Made by a program: the position numbers and the translations under genes. The notes under the pieces are model-generated. The model had not been told where the DNA came from. It made no database searches and saw only the letters and a program-made list of their open reading frames with translations. From Tieghemiomyces parasiticus (Eukaryota; Kickxellomycota; Dimargaritomycetes; Dimargaritales; Dimargaritaceae), in contig JANBPT010000186.1 of assembly GCA_027575765.1 (NCBI GenBank), forward strand, positions 1-59,734: a stretch of 59,734 bases of DNA. The letters run 5' to 3'. Numbering within the stretch: position 1 is the first letter of the stretch; each line of letters starts with the position of its first letter. Shown piece by piece: positions 1 to 9,291 of this stretch.

Positions 1-4
1 AGCG

Positions 5-77
5 GCCCGGTTAGCTCAATCGGTAGAGCGTGAGACTCTTAATCTCAAGGTTGCGGGTTCGACCCCCGCATTGGGCT
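5..77 (+). tRNA. tRNA-Lys (anticodon CTT)
   Basis: This is a complete 73-nt cloverleaf. The seven-base acceptor stem (5-11) pairs with 70-76, including two G-T pairs, and base 77 (T) is the discriminator. The A box (TTAGCTCAATCGG) and the B box (GGGTTCGACCC) both match the consensus. The anticodon stem 31-35/43-47 encloses the loop CTCTTAA, which gives anticodon CTT at 38-40 and so decodes AAG as lysine. There is no intron and no encoded CCA, as expected for a nuclear eukaryotic gene. I saw no clear T-run terminator immediately downstream. Confidence 0.96.
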
Positions 78-389
78 ATGATTTTGTTCTACAAGTGTCC
101 TAGAGTCTTGGCGGGCTAGGTTTGTTTAGTGCCAGACCATTTGATATACCTGATAATCATTCCGGCAGATTAACACGTAAGGAGAGTTAATTGCTACTCC
201 CTTCTCCGAAATTTTAATGCTAGGCATCGCAAGACCATACTCCACTATGCCGTAACGGGGTTAGTTCCTAAGATCATGTTGATCCCACGTTGTTTCCTAA
301 AAATGAAGGAGTAAAGCACAATAATTAATCAAATTCACGGCCATTTAGAGTCCTGGTCAAGACAATTTCAGCCATCACAACCTGTAATA

Positions 390-638
390 TCACCACCGGA
401 TCCTACAAAAGGCTGCTTCATTAGAATCGTAAGACGTAGGGGTCCCTTTAAGGGCTGCAAGTTGGGTATAACGACACTCGTCGTGTTCTTCGATCAGCTC
501 GGTGAGGGTGGTAGCGGCATCATCGCCCACTTTTTTGCCCAGGATAAGCGGCACATCGTTTGGATGTAGGAAATCTAAGATGGCGCCGTACGGTTTGCGC
601 TGGGTACCTGGCATGTAAGTTGTGGTGACACGGAGGAC
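390..638 (-). CDS. Unassigned protein, probable C-terminal exon
   Basis: An open stretch of 83 codons ends in a TGA at 390-392. It has strongly GC-ending codons, unlike the flanking DNA, and reads as an ordinary globular C-terminus (for example AILDFLHPNDVPLILGKK followed by an acidic helix TLTELIEEHDE). In-frame stops lie just upstream of the CTAG at 641-638, so I take this AG as the splice acceptor (phase 0). I could not join earlier exons convincingly. A candidate lies at 1292-1486: it is basic, phase 0, ends at a GTAAGT donor and follows an AG. Between the two I see only a weak acceptor near 1047. I do not recognise the family. The gene would lie downstream of HPM1 on the same strand. Confidence 0.4.
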   Translation of the reverse strand, partial: VLRVTTTYMPGTQRKPYGAILDFLHPNDVPLILGKKVGDDAATTLTELIEEHDECRYTQLAALKGTPTSYDSNEAAFCRIRW

Positions 639-1760
639 CTAGCCGGATTGGTGGTCATACTTCTGGACGGACGTGGCCGCAGAGCCGATCGGATGGGAAT
701 TGGTGTAGGGCTACTCGTCAAAGTTGAGATGAGAGCGGGCCCTATGCCTAACGTATCCGGCGGTGAATTGTCGGTGGAGCTGTCCGACGGACTGTGCAGG
801 GTGGGTTTAAGCTCCACGGCGGTCAGGAGTCTTTTTTTTTCAGGGACAACGCCGACTCTTGATAGTTATACTTCCCCTCTGTGGACCATTTGTCATAGCA
901 AAAAGTGAGGGTGAGAGTGAATAATTCGTATACGTTGGGTGGCAAGCCAATAGGCCTCCACTGCCGACACACATTGTAGACGCAAGGCTTGCCTGGCCTC
1001 TATTATCCTTGGCCATGGGGTTCAGTTGGATAGGCACTGGGCCTAGACAGTGGAAAATCTTAGCATAAAACGCAGTGGAGACTTGGAAAGTGAAGCCGGA
1101 CTTGATCGAAATCTAATGTGGCAATGTGGATGGGGGCGTTTAGAGGAGGGGATTACCAGAGTGTGGGGCAGGGTAGGCGGCATTGTGAGTAAAAATATGA
1201 AGGAGGAGGGCAGGTAAGGGTGGTCCATTTGCAAGGTGAATAAGTATCTGACCAGATGGCACTTTTCCGAGGTATCATTGAACCCACTTACAGGGACCAG
1301 TAGTGTTGTCGGTAATTTGGTGATCCGGTCTGGTGAGGGCCTGGGCCCGCCGGGCCAATATTTTTCTCCGAACGCCTTGGTACCAGAAGCCCGGACGCCC
1401 TTGGCCAGGCGAAGCAGGGTACTGCTTGCCCGGCCTCGCTGCCGTTTATAATAGAGCTGACCGGGCCTTCGTTTACCAAACTTCACCTACTTAACATGCC
1501 GAAGCACCCTCCGGGGGATTGGACCACCACTCCTTAATCCCACCGAACTCCCTCTAACTAGGTCCGAGACGGTTTGCATAACAGCTTGTCTTATACGCCT
1601 ACGAGCCAACTATTACTCCCTCTATACACATTTTCAGACCCCTGAAATTAACTACAAAAGTCTCCTTTGTGTCATGCCAGGCGTCTGCATTTTTAATGAC
1701 TCTCCAGACACGGAAAACCACCTTGTCATTGACCATCCTGGAGACACATGCTCCACAAGG
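639..1760. other. Interval with possible upstream exons of the unassigned minus-strand gene
   Basis: About 1.1 kb lies between the unassigned exon and the HPM1 stop codon. The minus strand has one coding-like segment (1292-1486, 65 codons, basic, ending at a good GTAAGT donor). It also has a pyrimidine tract with an acceptor-like TCTAG near 1047. No ATG, domain or consistent phase ties these together, so no gene is called here. Confidence 0.3.
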
Positions 1761-3486
1761 CTAGAGAAACTCCATTCGGATAACCTCTCGGCGGAGATGG
1801 CTGCCGTACGTAGCCACCGTGGTCAATCGGAACTCCCCGCGCTCCTCGACTAGCCGCGAGAACGTGTGGACGTTACCATCGCAGCCGAAATACACCGATT
1901 TGGCGGCAATGAGGGCCACCCCTCCTGGCCGTAGGAGGGCGCGGATGGCCGCGTACAGTTTCAGTTGGGAGGCTTGGGAGTAGATGGTTTCCGAGGTGAG
2001 AATAAGGTCATATTGTTGCCCGCTGGCCTCAATTGGAGCGGATCCGGCCAAGTAAGGGGCCAGCTTGCTCCAGTCCCCGGCGAACAGTCGGCACCGCCGG
2101 GTCAGTGCGGTGAACCGCGCGAGGAGGGCTGGTTGGTCCCGGTCGGTCACATGGATCGTGGGTAGACGAGGTTCATCGTCGTCAGAGTCCTCCTCTTCCA
2201 CTTCCATTTCTCCACCGTCGTCGGATTCGTCGCCATCGTCATGCGCGTCCGCGGGCACTTTACCCTTGTCGTCGTTAACCATGGGGGCTTTTTCGGCCTC
2301 CCCGATGGCATCCGTAGGCTCCGGGTGGGTCTCCAGGCTGACGCTTACGGGGGAGTCTCCCTCAGGTCTGGGAAGCGACCAGAGAAGGTTGGCCAATACA
2401 TTGGGTTGAGTGATGAGTTCGATAACCTCGAAGTTGTAGTCTTGAAGGTGTACCTCAGCACGCTCGGTTTCCTGTAGACAGAAGATCGAGGGCAGGCCCG
2501 ATCCACATCCGAGCTGGGATCGACCGTCGTGGGGTGGTCAGGTGGCGTGAGGGAGAGAGTCCGAATAGAGCCGCGGCCATGAGAGTTTGTGTTAGTGGTC
2601 ACCGCTTTTCTACCGCCTTGGATACGTTAAATCGGAACTGGACGCTCTGCCATCACTTACCTCGATGATACGCTTTCCCTCCAGCGGTAGGGTGTTACGG
2701 TGTTGGGCCAGATACCGCAGTAAATCGATGGAACACTCCCAGGTCTTCATGCCGCCTGACGAACGTGAGTGGATTGCGCAGGAGGGGGGAAGTCAGTGGC
2801 ATTGGCAGCCGGCATACCAAGTCATAGGGGTTGGTTAAATTCTAAACTACACCATATCAGCGTACGCGGTCATGGGTGGGTATCCAGCTCAACATTTTAG
2901 ACGGATTGCCGAGCTATAGCGCTCGGCCGCTACGTCGGACCGGGTTTTTAAACTTACCTTCGTACTCCCCTGAGATCAAGTCTGTCGATTCTACCTGTTG
3001 CAGAAACTGGGCGTACCGCACTGGGGCGGTGGCTGGGGTGATCGGGCCATGGAGGTCAGTCTGGTCCTCACCCAGCATCGTGTCTTCCTGTGCTAACTGG
3101 AATTTGACGTCGTTGAGCTGGCGGCGGTAGATGGCTCGGGCGTGGTCATTGTCATGGAAAACGATGGGATCCAAGTGGAGGGCTGGCGGTAGCCGGTGCA
3201 GGTCGAGTGTGAATTCTTGGCAGGGCCGCTCGGGGATATTGGCCGCGGTGCCTTTGACAGGTGTATCCGCGTGGTTGTGTTCGACCGACATGCCCGTTTG
3301 CGACTCGTCGTCCGAAACGTCAAGGATATCAGGCTAGCAGCGGGTCGGTAAAAAGGTATTGTATGGGTGGTGTTTCCGGTTAGAGGGTGGTCCGTGCACT
3401 GCGGCGAGGACCCGGTAGCTTCCCAAGCAGTCGTGGGCGCCGTACCTCAACCCAGCACTTACGGTGAAGTTGAATTGGAAGGCCAT
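1761..3486 (-). CDS. HPM1: Protein-histidine N-methyltransferase (HPM1/METTL18 family)
   Basis: This is a seven-beta-strand SAM methyltransferase; the family methylates a histidine of ribosomal protein uL3. There are four exons: 3486-3463, 3333-2958, 2755-2661 and 2513-1761. All joins are in phase at GTAAGT-type donors and AG acceptors, giving about 415 aa. Exon 1 encodes only eight residues, MAFQFNFT, which match the conserved family N-terminus (METTL18 starts MTFQFNFT). Exons 2 and 3 meet at YEG/GMKTWECS, the hallmark before the fold. Motif I, LGCGSGLPS, opens exon 4, followed by HLQDYN and the signature YDLILTSETIY. The C-terminal block with SVYFGCDGNVHTF and VEERGEF also matches METTL18. 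A long acidic insert (Asp/Glu run, roughly residues 225-250) separates HLQDYN from the rest and is larger than in the human protein. It diverges from the metaxin-like gene across a ~520-bp interval. Confidence 0.93.
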
Positions 3487-4007
3487 GGCAAAGCAAGGGA
3501 TCTTGAAAGTGCGGTTAGGGGAATCGCGTGGTCGATTCGTGGGTGAATAGAGTTCAAGGATAGAGGGCGCGAACGACACAAGGTGACCTGCTCGAGTCTC
3601 CAAGGTGCACCAGGCAGGTGAGTGGTCTCAAAGCTCATTCGGACAATTGCCCGTCGTATTCTTTTTTTTTTCTAAGCCGACTCCAATTCCAATACCCTGT
3701 CTGTCATTTCTCCATTCCGGCCAACACCTTCGTCATGAACTGTTGGCAATTAAGATCACGTGAATCGTCACCCCACGCCAATTTCCAACGCTTCACGCCT
3801 TACTGGGGTCCTCAACGAGACTGACGGAGTATCTACGGCCGTCTTGGGTGTCACCGCGAGCTGACGTCGTCAGGCGCTTTCTAACTGCGACCTAGATGCT
3901 CCCCCTTAGATTGCCCTTAGTCCCACATCCCTCGCTTTGCCTCTCAATCGTAACTTCATTACCGGTCAGGACTCCTTCCTTCCCGTTTCCCGCCCAACTT
4001 ATTCGCC
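3487..4007. promoter_or_regulatory. Divergent promoter interval HPM1 / metaxin-like
   Basis: A 521-bp interval separates the two divergent start codons. It contains a perfect palindromic octamer TCACGTGA (3756-3763), the classic E-box/Cbf1-type site. A TGACGTC (CRE/bZIP-like) lies at 3862-3868. No convincing TATA box is seen near either ATG. Assignment as regulatory sites is by motif only. Confidence 0.45.
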
Positions 4008-4868
4008 ATGGCCACCCCGGTCTCCCCGCTCCGCAATCTCATGGCGCAGCTGAGTTTCACGTCGTTCCCACTCAAGGTGTTCCCGGTCGATGATTTGCCA
4101 GCGGCCCGCCTGCGGGACAACCGTATTCTAACATTCTTCAGCTACGGCCCAGGCTTCACTGACGATGCAGCCTCCTTCGACCCGGAGTGCCTCCGCTGGC
4201 TAACGTACCTTAAGGCCGTCGGCCTTCCATTCCGTACCGAATTCTGCAACGAGCCCTTGCAAGCGCCCAACGGCCGGCTGCCTTTCCTGGTCGCGCCGCG
4301 GACCGACCTCCCGGCAGGCCCAGCCCAGGTCGTGGCAGATGAGGACATTCTAGACTACCTCCAAACCACCCACGGCGCGGAAAACCTACCGGACGTTGCC
4401 GAGGCTCTCCGGCCGGCGCAGCGCGCGCTCCTAACTCTGGTGCAAACCGTCGTGGCCGATGCCGCACGCTACTATCTGTGGGTGGTACCGGCCAATTACG
4501 AGGCCCAGACCCGGTGGGCCTACGGCGCTCGGTATGTCTGGCCCGTAAACTGGTTGGAACCCCGGACCCGCCAGCAGCAGATTACCCGCCGGTTGTTGGC
4601 CACGAACGGAGCACCTGTGACCCGCGACGAGATGTACGGGCGTGCTCTGGAGGTGTTGCGCGGACTGATGGATCACCTCGGTGAGACCGACGCGTACTTC
4701 TTTGGCGCCGAGCGGCCTACGCTGCTGGATGTGACTGTGTTTGCCCACTTGTTCCCTGTCCTATCCGCACCGATGCCCGAGAGCCAGTTCCGGTCTCAGC
4801 TCAAACAGATCCCCCGGCTCGAAAACTATGTGCGGCGAATTTGGGATGCGTATTACCAAGCGGTATAG
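4008..4868 (+). CDS. Metaxin-like mitochondrial outer-membrane import protein (GST-fold)
   Basis: A single-exon gene of 286 aa. The N-terminal half has the thioredoxin-like GST_N layout: a predicted strand around FRTEFCNEPLQAPNGRLPFLV (residues ~75-96), then the VADEDILDYL segment. The C-terminal half carries the metaxin GST_C signature YFFGAERPTLLDVTVFAHL (~230-248) and LSAPMP, followed by an arginine-rich helix ending RRIWDAY. Metaxins and fungal Sam35/Sam37 form the sorting and assembly machinery of the mitochondrial outer membrane. Which of these it corresponds to cannot be settled here; the arrangement is closest to metaxin-2/FAXC-type proteins. The ATG at 4008 has a good context (CGCCATGG), with no upstream ATG in frame. 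It begins the run of plus-strand mitochondrial genes. Confidence 0.8.
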   Translation: MATPVSPLRNLMAQLSFTSFPLKVFPVDDLPAARLRDNRILTFFSYGPGFTDDAASFDPECLRWLTYLKAVGLPFRTEFCNEPLQAPNGRLPFLVAPRTDLPAGPAQVVADEDILDYLQTTHGAENLPDVAEALRPAQRALLTLVQTVVADAARYYLWVVPANYEAQTRWAYGARYVWPVNWLEPRTRQQQITRRLLATNGAPVTRDEMYGRALEVLRGLMDHLGETDAYFFGAERPTLLDVTVFAHLFPVLSAPMPESQFRSQLKQIPRLENYVRRIWDAYYQAV

Positions 4869-5322
4869 GCCTACTAGGGGTGTCGACCGTTTGATAGAGT
4901 GTTCTTCTATTGTCCAGGATCGATCAAGGGAGGGTTACTGGCCGTTATTCATTAACAAAGCCGGCTGTGCCCAGCAATTTAGACGTTAGTAGCAAGCTTA
5001 CTGGGGACGTAGTAGAAAGAGCTGACATGAATAGAGTATGCACAACCTAATTTGGGGGCATGTCACCATACCACCAGGGAGCATGCCGCAGGAGTGCAGC
5101 TCCCCATAGATGGTGTGCCCACGTCGGCTATTTTTGTCGCCAATTGGTGGGTCAGCTAGCTAGTAAAAAGCTTCATTTTGACCCCTGGTATTAATCGCTT
5201 TCAACAGCAGCCCTGTGCACGACGGCCACACATGTCGAGAATCCGACAACATCAGTTCGACTTTACGATACACCCCTTCGACAGGCCACCAGATCTCTTC
5301 ACCCGCCATTCCACTGCCCCAC
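4869..5322. other. Intergenic, metaxin-like to COQ2
   Basis: This interval holds the 3' flank of the metaxin-like gene and the 5' flank of COQ2. The COQ2 frame is open upstream of the chosen ATG to about 5215 but has no ATG there, so I treat it as leader. No RNA gene or repeat is seen. Confidence 0.5.
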
Positions 5323-6591
5323 ATGTTCATCGCGACATTGCCCAGGATTCGGACGAAGGTGGGGCCAACGGTCCTGCGAACTCGTCGGTTAAGACCACTG
5401 ACGAGCTCCACTACCCACCAGCCTCGCATGCAGCTTGTCCAACATGTTCTACCGACCAGCGCCCTTATCCTGTCACCAGGTGCTCTGTCCGGGCCCCCGA
5501 TGTTCAACTGGCATCTTACACCGGCCAGACGGGCCGGGCGTGGGTATGCCGTTCTACCCAACCATGATAAACCCGCGTCGCTTCCGCCAGCCCCACCGAC
5601 CGCAACCCCGGTGGCCTACGGCACTTGGTTGGACCGGTTCCCGGCGGGAGCGCGTCCTTACCTGTTTCTGCTCCGACTGGACAAACCCGTGGGTACGTGG
5701 CTACTGTACTGGCCGTGTGCGTGGAGTATCTTGATGGCGGCGTACCACCAACAGGCTGCCCTGGGGACCACCGTTGGGATGCTAGCCCTCTTTGGCACGG
5801 GCGCTCTCATTATGCGCGGGGCCGGGTGCGTCATCAACGACATGTGGGACAAGGACATTGACGCTCGGGTGGAACGGACCACCACACGACCCATTGCGGC
5901 GGGGATCATCAGCAGGCGGGCCGCCCTCGTATTCCTCGGAGCCCAGCTCACCGGCGGCCTGGCAGTTCTAACGCAGCTCAATTGGTATAGTATCGGTCTG
6001 GGCATGGCCTCGATGCCGTTCGTGATTGTCTACCCGCTCATGAAACGCATCACGTACTGGCCCCAGTTCGTACTGGGGCTGGCCTTCAATTGGGGGGCCC
6101 TGCTAGGCTGGGCAGCCCTGGCCGGGGAGACCCACTGGGCCGTCACGCTGCCGCTCTACGCCGCCGGGGTGTCCTGGACCTTGGTTTACGATACCATCTA
6201 CGCCCACCAAGACAAGCGTGACGACCGGTTGGTTGGAACCCGATCCACCGCCCTGCTTTTCGGCGACCGGTCACGGACCGTTCTGTCCCTTCTGTCCGCC
6301 CAGACCGTGGCGCTGCTGTGCCTGGCCGGTTACGCCAATGATCACGGTTTGATATATTATCTCACCACCGTGGTGGGGGCCGGCGGCCATCTCGCCTGGC
6401 AGCTCGCGACGGTAGATTTTGATAACACCCGGGACTGCTGGCGCAAATTCGAATCCAACGTGTGGTTGGGGGCCCTCATCGCCGGGGGTGTCGGTGGTGA
6501 CTATCTCTATCGGCGCTATCGAACGGACACTGACGGGAATCAGTTAGCTACGCGGGTCGAGGGCGATTCGCTCAGCGCTACAGCAGAATAA
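5323..6591 (+). CDS. COQ2: 4-hydroxybenzoate polyprenyltransferase, mitochondrial (UbiA family)
   Basis: Catalyses prenylation of 4-hydroxybenzoate, the committed membrane step of ubiquinone synthesis, in the mitochondrial inner membrane. It is a single exon of 422 aa. The N-terminus from the first in-frame ATG is rich in Arg/Ser/Thr and nearly free of acidic residues, as a presequence should be. Multiple hydrophobic helices follow, beginning near [20 protein letters not shown]. The first Asp-rich site is [15 protein letters not shown] (residues ~172-186). The second is [13 protein letters not shown] (~289-301). Together they are the two prenyl-diphosphate/Mg-binding motifs of UbiA enzymes, and both are intact. 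The length matches human COQ2 in its long form. It lies about 4 kb upstream of COQ8, on the same strand. Confidence 0.95.
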   Translation: MFIATLPRIRTKVGPTVLRTRRLRPLTSSTTHQPRMQLVQHVLPTSALILSPGALSGPPMFNWHLTPARRAGRGYAVLPNHDKPASLPPAPPTATPVAYGTWLDRFPAGARPYLFLLRLDKPVGTWLLYWPCAWSILMAAYHQQAALGTTVGMLALFGTGALIMRGAGCVINDMWDKDIDARVERTTTRPIAAGIISRRAALVFLGAQLTGGLAVLTQLNWYSIGLGMASMPFVIVYPLMKRITYWPQFVLGLAFNWGALLGWAALAGETHWAVTLPLYAAGVSWTLVYDTIYAHQDKRDDRLVGTRSTALLFGDRSRTVLSLLSAQTVALLCLAGYANDHGLIYYLTTVVGAGGHLAWQLATVDFDNTRDCWRKFESNVWLGALIAGGVGGDYLYRRYRTDTDGNQLATRVEGDSLSATAE

Positions 6592-7647
6592 CGTGCGGAA
6601 TAGTACGACCCATCGCCTCCTGAGGGCTGCACAATTGACTAAATATGATGCATTCAACCTTAGCAGTAACAATTCAGAGTACGGGGCACCTTCTGCAGGT
6701 TTTACTATGACGGGGTGTGTGTCCCGAGTCGGGGAGCAACTAGAAGAAAGACTGAGGGGGGGTCGCTGGTGAACAGGCCGAGCAGAATAATGTAATAGTA
6801 TTTATTATACACTTAAAGTCTCTACAATTATGGGCGATTCGTCGTCTTTAAATAGGTGTGGTTCGAGCGATGATGCGAAACCGTTTGGTGTAGCTTGAGG
6901 TGGTTAGTTCCAGGGTCTTTTCTCCCTGAGGAGGAGGACCAAAAACCGAACCGAGCTCGCTTACAAAGTTGGAAGACCACCGCCTTCTTATTTCCCAAAG
7001 GGTGGGAATAATCCGTGGTGGAAGTTGGAGGATTATATCGAAAAGACGGATTCATAAAGGGAGGTGGCTTTCTTGGTCAAGGGGGAGTCCTGGGGTGCAC
7101 CTCTGTTACATTATCATGTCTGTTTTTTTTCGACCTGGATATATCGAAAGGGACCGTTATGGAGGCAGGCGCTTATCGTTATCAACTAGGTCAATCTTGG
7201 GGGAGGCATATCGACAAGCTCACTACCTACCTAAATAAACGATAGTACAATATTTCATTTTATTCTGGTCGATCTACTCTGGGCCCTCCCATTGTAATAG
7301 AGGGTATAGATTTGCAAAGGCGAGGGCTTGCGCCGGTATCTGCCACATTCATTGTAGCAGCCGCCACCGGGTCAACTTTTCCCGATATTAACTGAAAAGT
7401 TGATGACAAGGCCCAGAAATCAAATAATCAGGCCACAATATTATTGGTCAGGCCAGTTGTACCAGAAGGGCTGGCTACGCTATATATGGAAGGGCCTCTT
7501 TCCGGTCGCTCGCTTGCCACGCTACCTGGGCACCCTACCTTCTTCACCATTGTTAACCACGATTGCAGTGCCTCTCTCATCCCGACTCCCCCTCCCTTCC
7601 CCCGGCACCCACGCCTTCCGACCACACACACTCCCCCCCTTCCCCAC
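6592..7647. other. Intergenic, COQ2 to ERG26-like
   Basis: About 1.06 kb without a supportable gene. Short open frames at 6828-7245 lack domain features and ordinary codon bias. The last ~130 bases before the ERG26 ATG are strongly pyrimidine-rich, the usual look of a promoter or leader in this window. Confidence 0.5.
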
Positions 7648-8667
7648 ATGGTGAACACGTACCTCGTCATCGGTGGCTGCGGGTTCCTCGGCAGCCACAT
7701 CGTTGAGATGCTGTTGGACAAGTACCCACAGGCTACGGTGCGCATCTTGGACCTACGCCGGAGCTTCGAGGTGCCGCGGGCCGAGTACTTCATCGGCGAC
7801 ATTTGCGATGCGGATCTGTTGGACCGAGCGTGTGCGGGGGTTGACGTGGTCATCCACACGGCGTCGCCGCACCCGGGCGTGCCCCCAGCCGTTATGCGTA
7901 AAGTCAACGTCGAGGGCACGATCAACGTTATCCGGGCCTGCCAGGCGTTCGGAGTGCGCGGGCTAGTATTCACCAGCAGTTCCTCGGTGGTACTCGGGTC
8001 TTATGGCGACCTGGTTAACGCCGATGAGACCGCGCCGTACCCGGAAACCTACGTGGACTACTACGCGCAGACCAAGGCGGAGGCTGAGCAGCTTGTCCTG
8101 GCCGCCAATCAACCGGACGGCCTGCGCACCTGTTCGCTACGCCCGGCGGGTATCTTTGGGCCTCGCGATCAGCAGATGGTACCTGGCGCCCTCAACGCAC
8201 TGGCCAGGCGCGCCAACCTCTTCCAGATCGGGTCCAACCGGACCATCGTGGATTTTACCTACGTAACCAATGTGGCCCACGCCCACCTCCTTGCTGCCGA
8301 GCGGCTCCCCAAGTTCGAGGCGGTGGCTGGCGAGGCCTTCTTTATCACGAACGATAACCCCATCCTGTTCTGGGACCAGATGCGCGCCCTGTGGTCCTTG
8401 GTCGGCGCGACCACCCGGCCTGTCGTCGTTATTCCCGATACTGGAGCGTACCTGATCTACTGCCTGCTCTGGTTCGTGCTCACCGCCCTGTCCTACGTGA
8501 ACCCCAACGTATCCCTGCGTGGGCCGTTGGTCCTCAGAATGATGATCACCCATCGGTTTTTCAACATCACCAAGGCCAAGACGTACCTTGGCTACCGGCC
8601 CATCGTGCCCCTCGACGACGGATACCGTCGCAGCGTCGAGTGGTACCGCGAGGCCCACCGCAAGTAG
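7648..8667 (+). CDS. ERG26: Sterol-4-alpha-carboxylate 3-dehydrogenase-like (3-beta-HSD family)
   Basis: A short-chain dehydrogenase of 339 aa in one exon. In ergosterol synthesis Erg26 oxidises and decarboxylates C4-carboxysterols on the endoplasmic reticulum with NAD+. The Rossmann start VIGGCGFLGSHIVEML (residues ~7-22) has the GxxGFLG pattern, and an acidic residue follows the second strand (ILDLRR). The catalytic Tyr-x-x-x-Lys is YAQTK (~139-143), and the upstream serines are in TSSSSVV. The FGPRDQQMVPGAL segment is typical of the 3-beta-HSD family. A hydrophobic segment (LIYCLLWFVLTALSY) near residue 270 could anchor it to the membrane. The length is close to yeast Erg26. The frame is open upstream to 7444 without an ATG. 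The family is certain; the specific sterol role is inferred from overall similarity. Confidence 0.85.
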   Translation: MVNTYLVIGGCGFLGSHIVEMLLDKYPQATVRILDLRRSFEVPRAEYFIGDICDADLLDRACAGVDVVIHTASPHPGVPPAVMRKVNVEGTINVIRACQAFGVRGLVFTSSSSVVLGSYGDLVNADETAPYPETYVDYYAQTKAEAEQLVLAANQPDGLRTCSLRPAGIFGPRDQQMVPGALNALARRANLFQIGSNRTIVDFTYVTNVAHAHLLAAERLPKFEAVAGEAFFITNDNPILFWDQMRALWSLVGATTRPVVVIPDTGAYLIYCLLWFVLTALSYVNPNVSLRGPLVLRMMITHRFFNITKAKTYLGYRPIVPLDDGYRRSVEWYREAHRK

Positions 8668-9291
8668 AGGTGGCCCAAAAGAATATTTCTAAACGCTGTA
8701 ACCACCCAGTTTACCACTTAATTCGACTAGTATACTATGCCGATACCGCTCACTTTTGGGGTTGATTACGAGGGGTGAAGTGCACTGCCTCGATAGTTAA
8801 TTGAACGTAGGAGGCGATTGCCGTGCTTCAAATACCGGCGGCGCTTGCTCCGTAATTGATACTAGAAGGGTAGGCCTTGGGCGGGGCAACCATGCGTTTG
8901 TCGAAAGCTTGCGGCGGTGGCTAGAATGGTGATTAAGAACTTACCAGTGACCGGCAAACCGGGGGCTCGATACATATTATTGGCAAAGCACTCAATTTCG
9001 CCAATTACGGCATTGCTCATGCAAAGCAGCAGGCTTGCGCTGCCTCGAAAGGATAAAACCGGCCAATTCTTGCTACTCCCTACGTTCCCGCAGAAAACCC
9101 TGCTGCTGACAATTGTACCTGGCTTCACGGTTGGCCTCTGCACTCCCCCATATTCCACATTACGTTCCTACTCGTCACATGGGGCTATTCCAATGCCTCC
9201 GGTACTTTCAACCTTACCTTGGACGTTCTCTTACCAAATTAAATTGCACCCCATCTCTACACCTATTTATATTCTCACCTGTTGAGGGTCC
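8668..9291. other. Intergenic, ERG26-like to COQ8
   Basis: About 620 bp with no supportable gene. An open frame at 8917-9285 runs up to the COQ8 leader, but its composition is like the flanks and it shows no recognisable motif. Confidence 0.5.

Noticed and set aside
8917..9285. 122-codon plus-strand frame upstream of COQ8
   Set aside because: No motif and flank-like codon use. It lies in the COQ8 promoter/leader.
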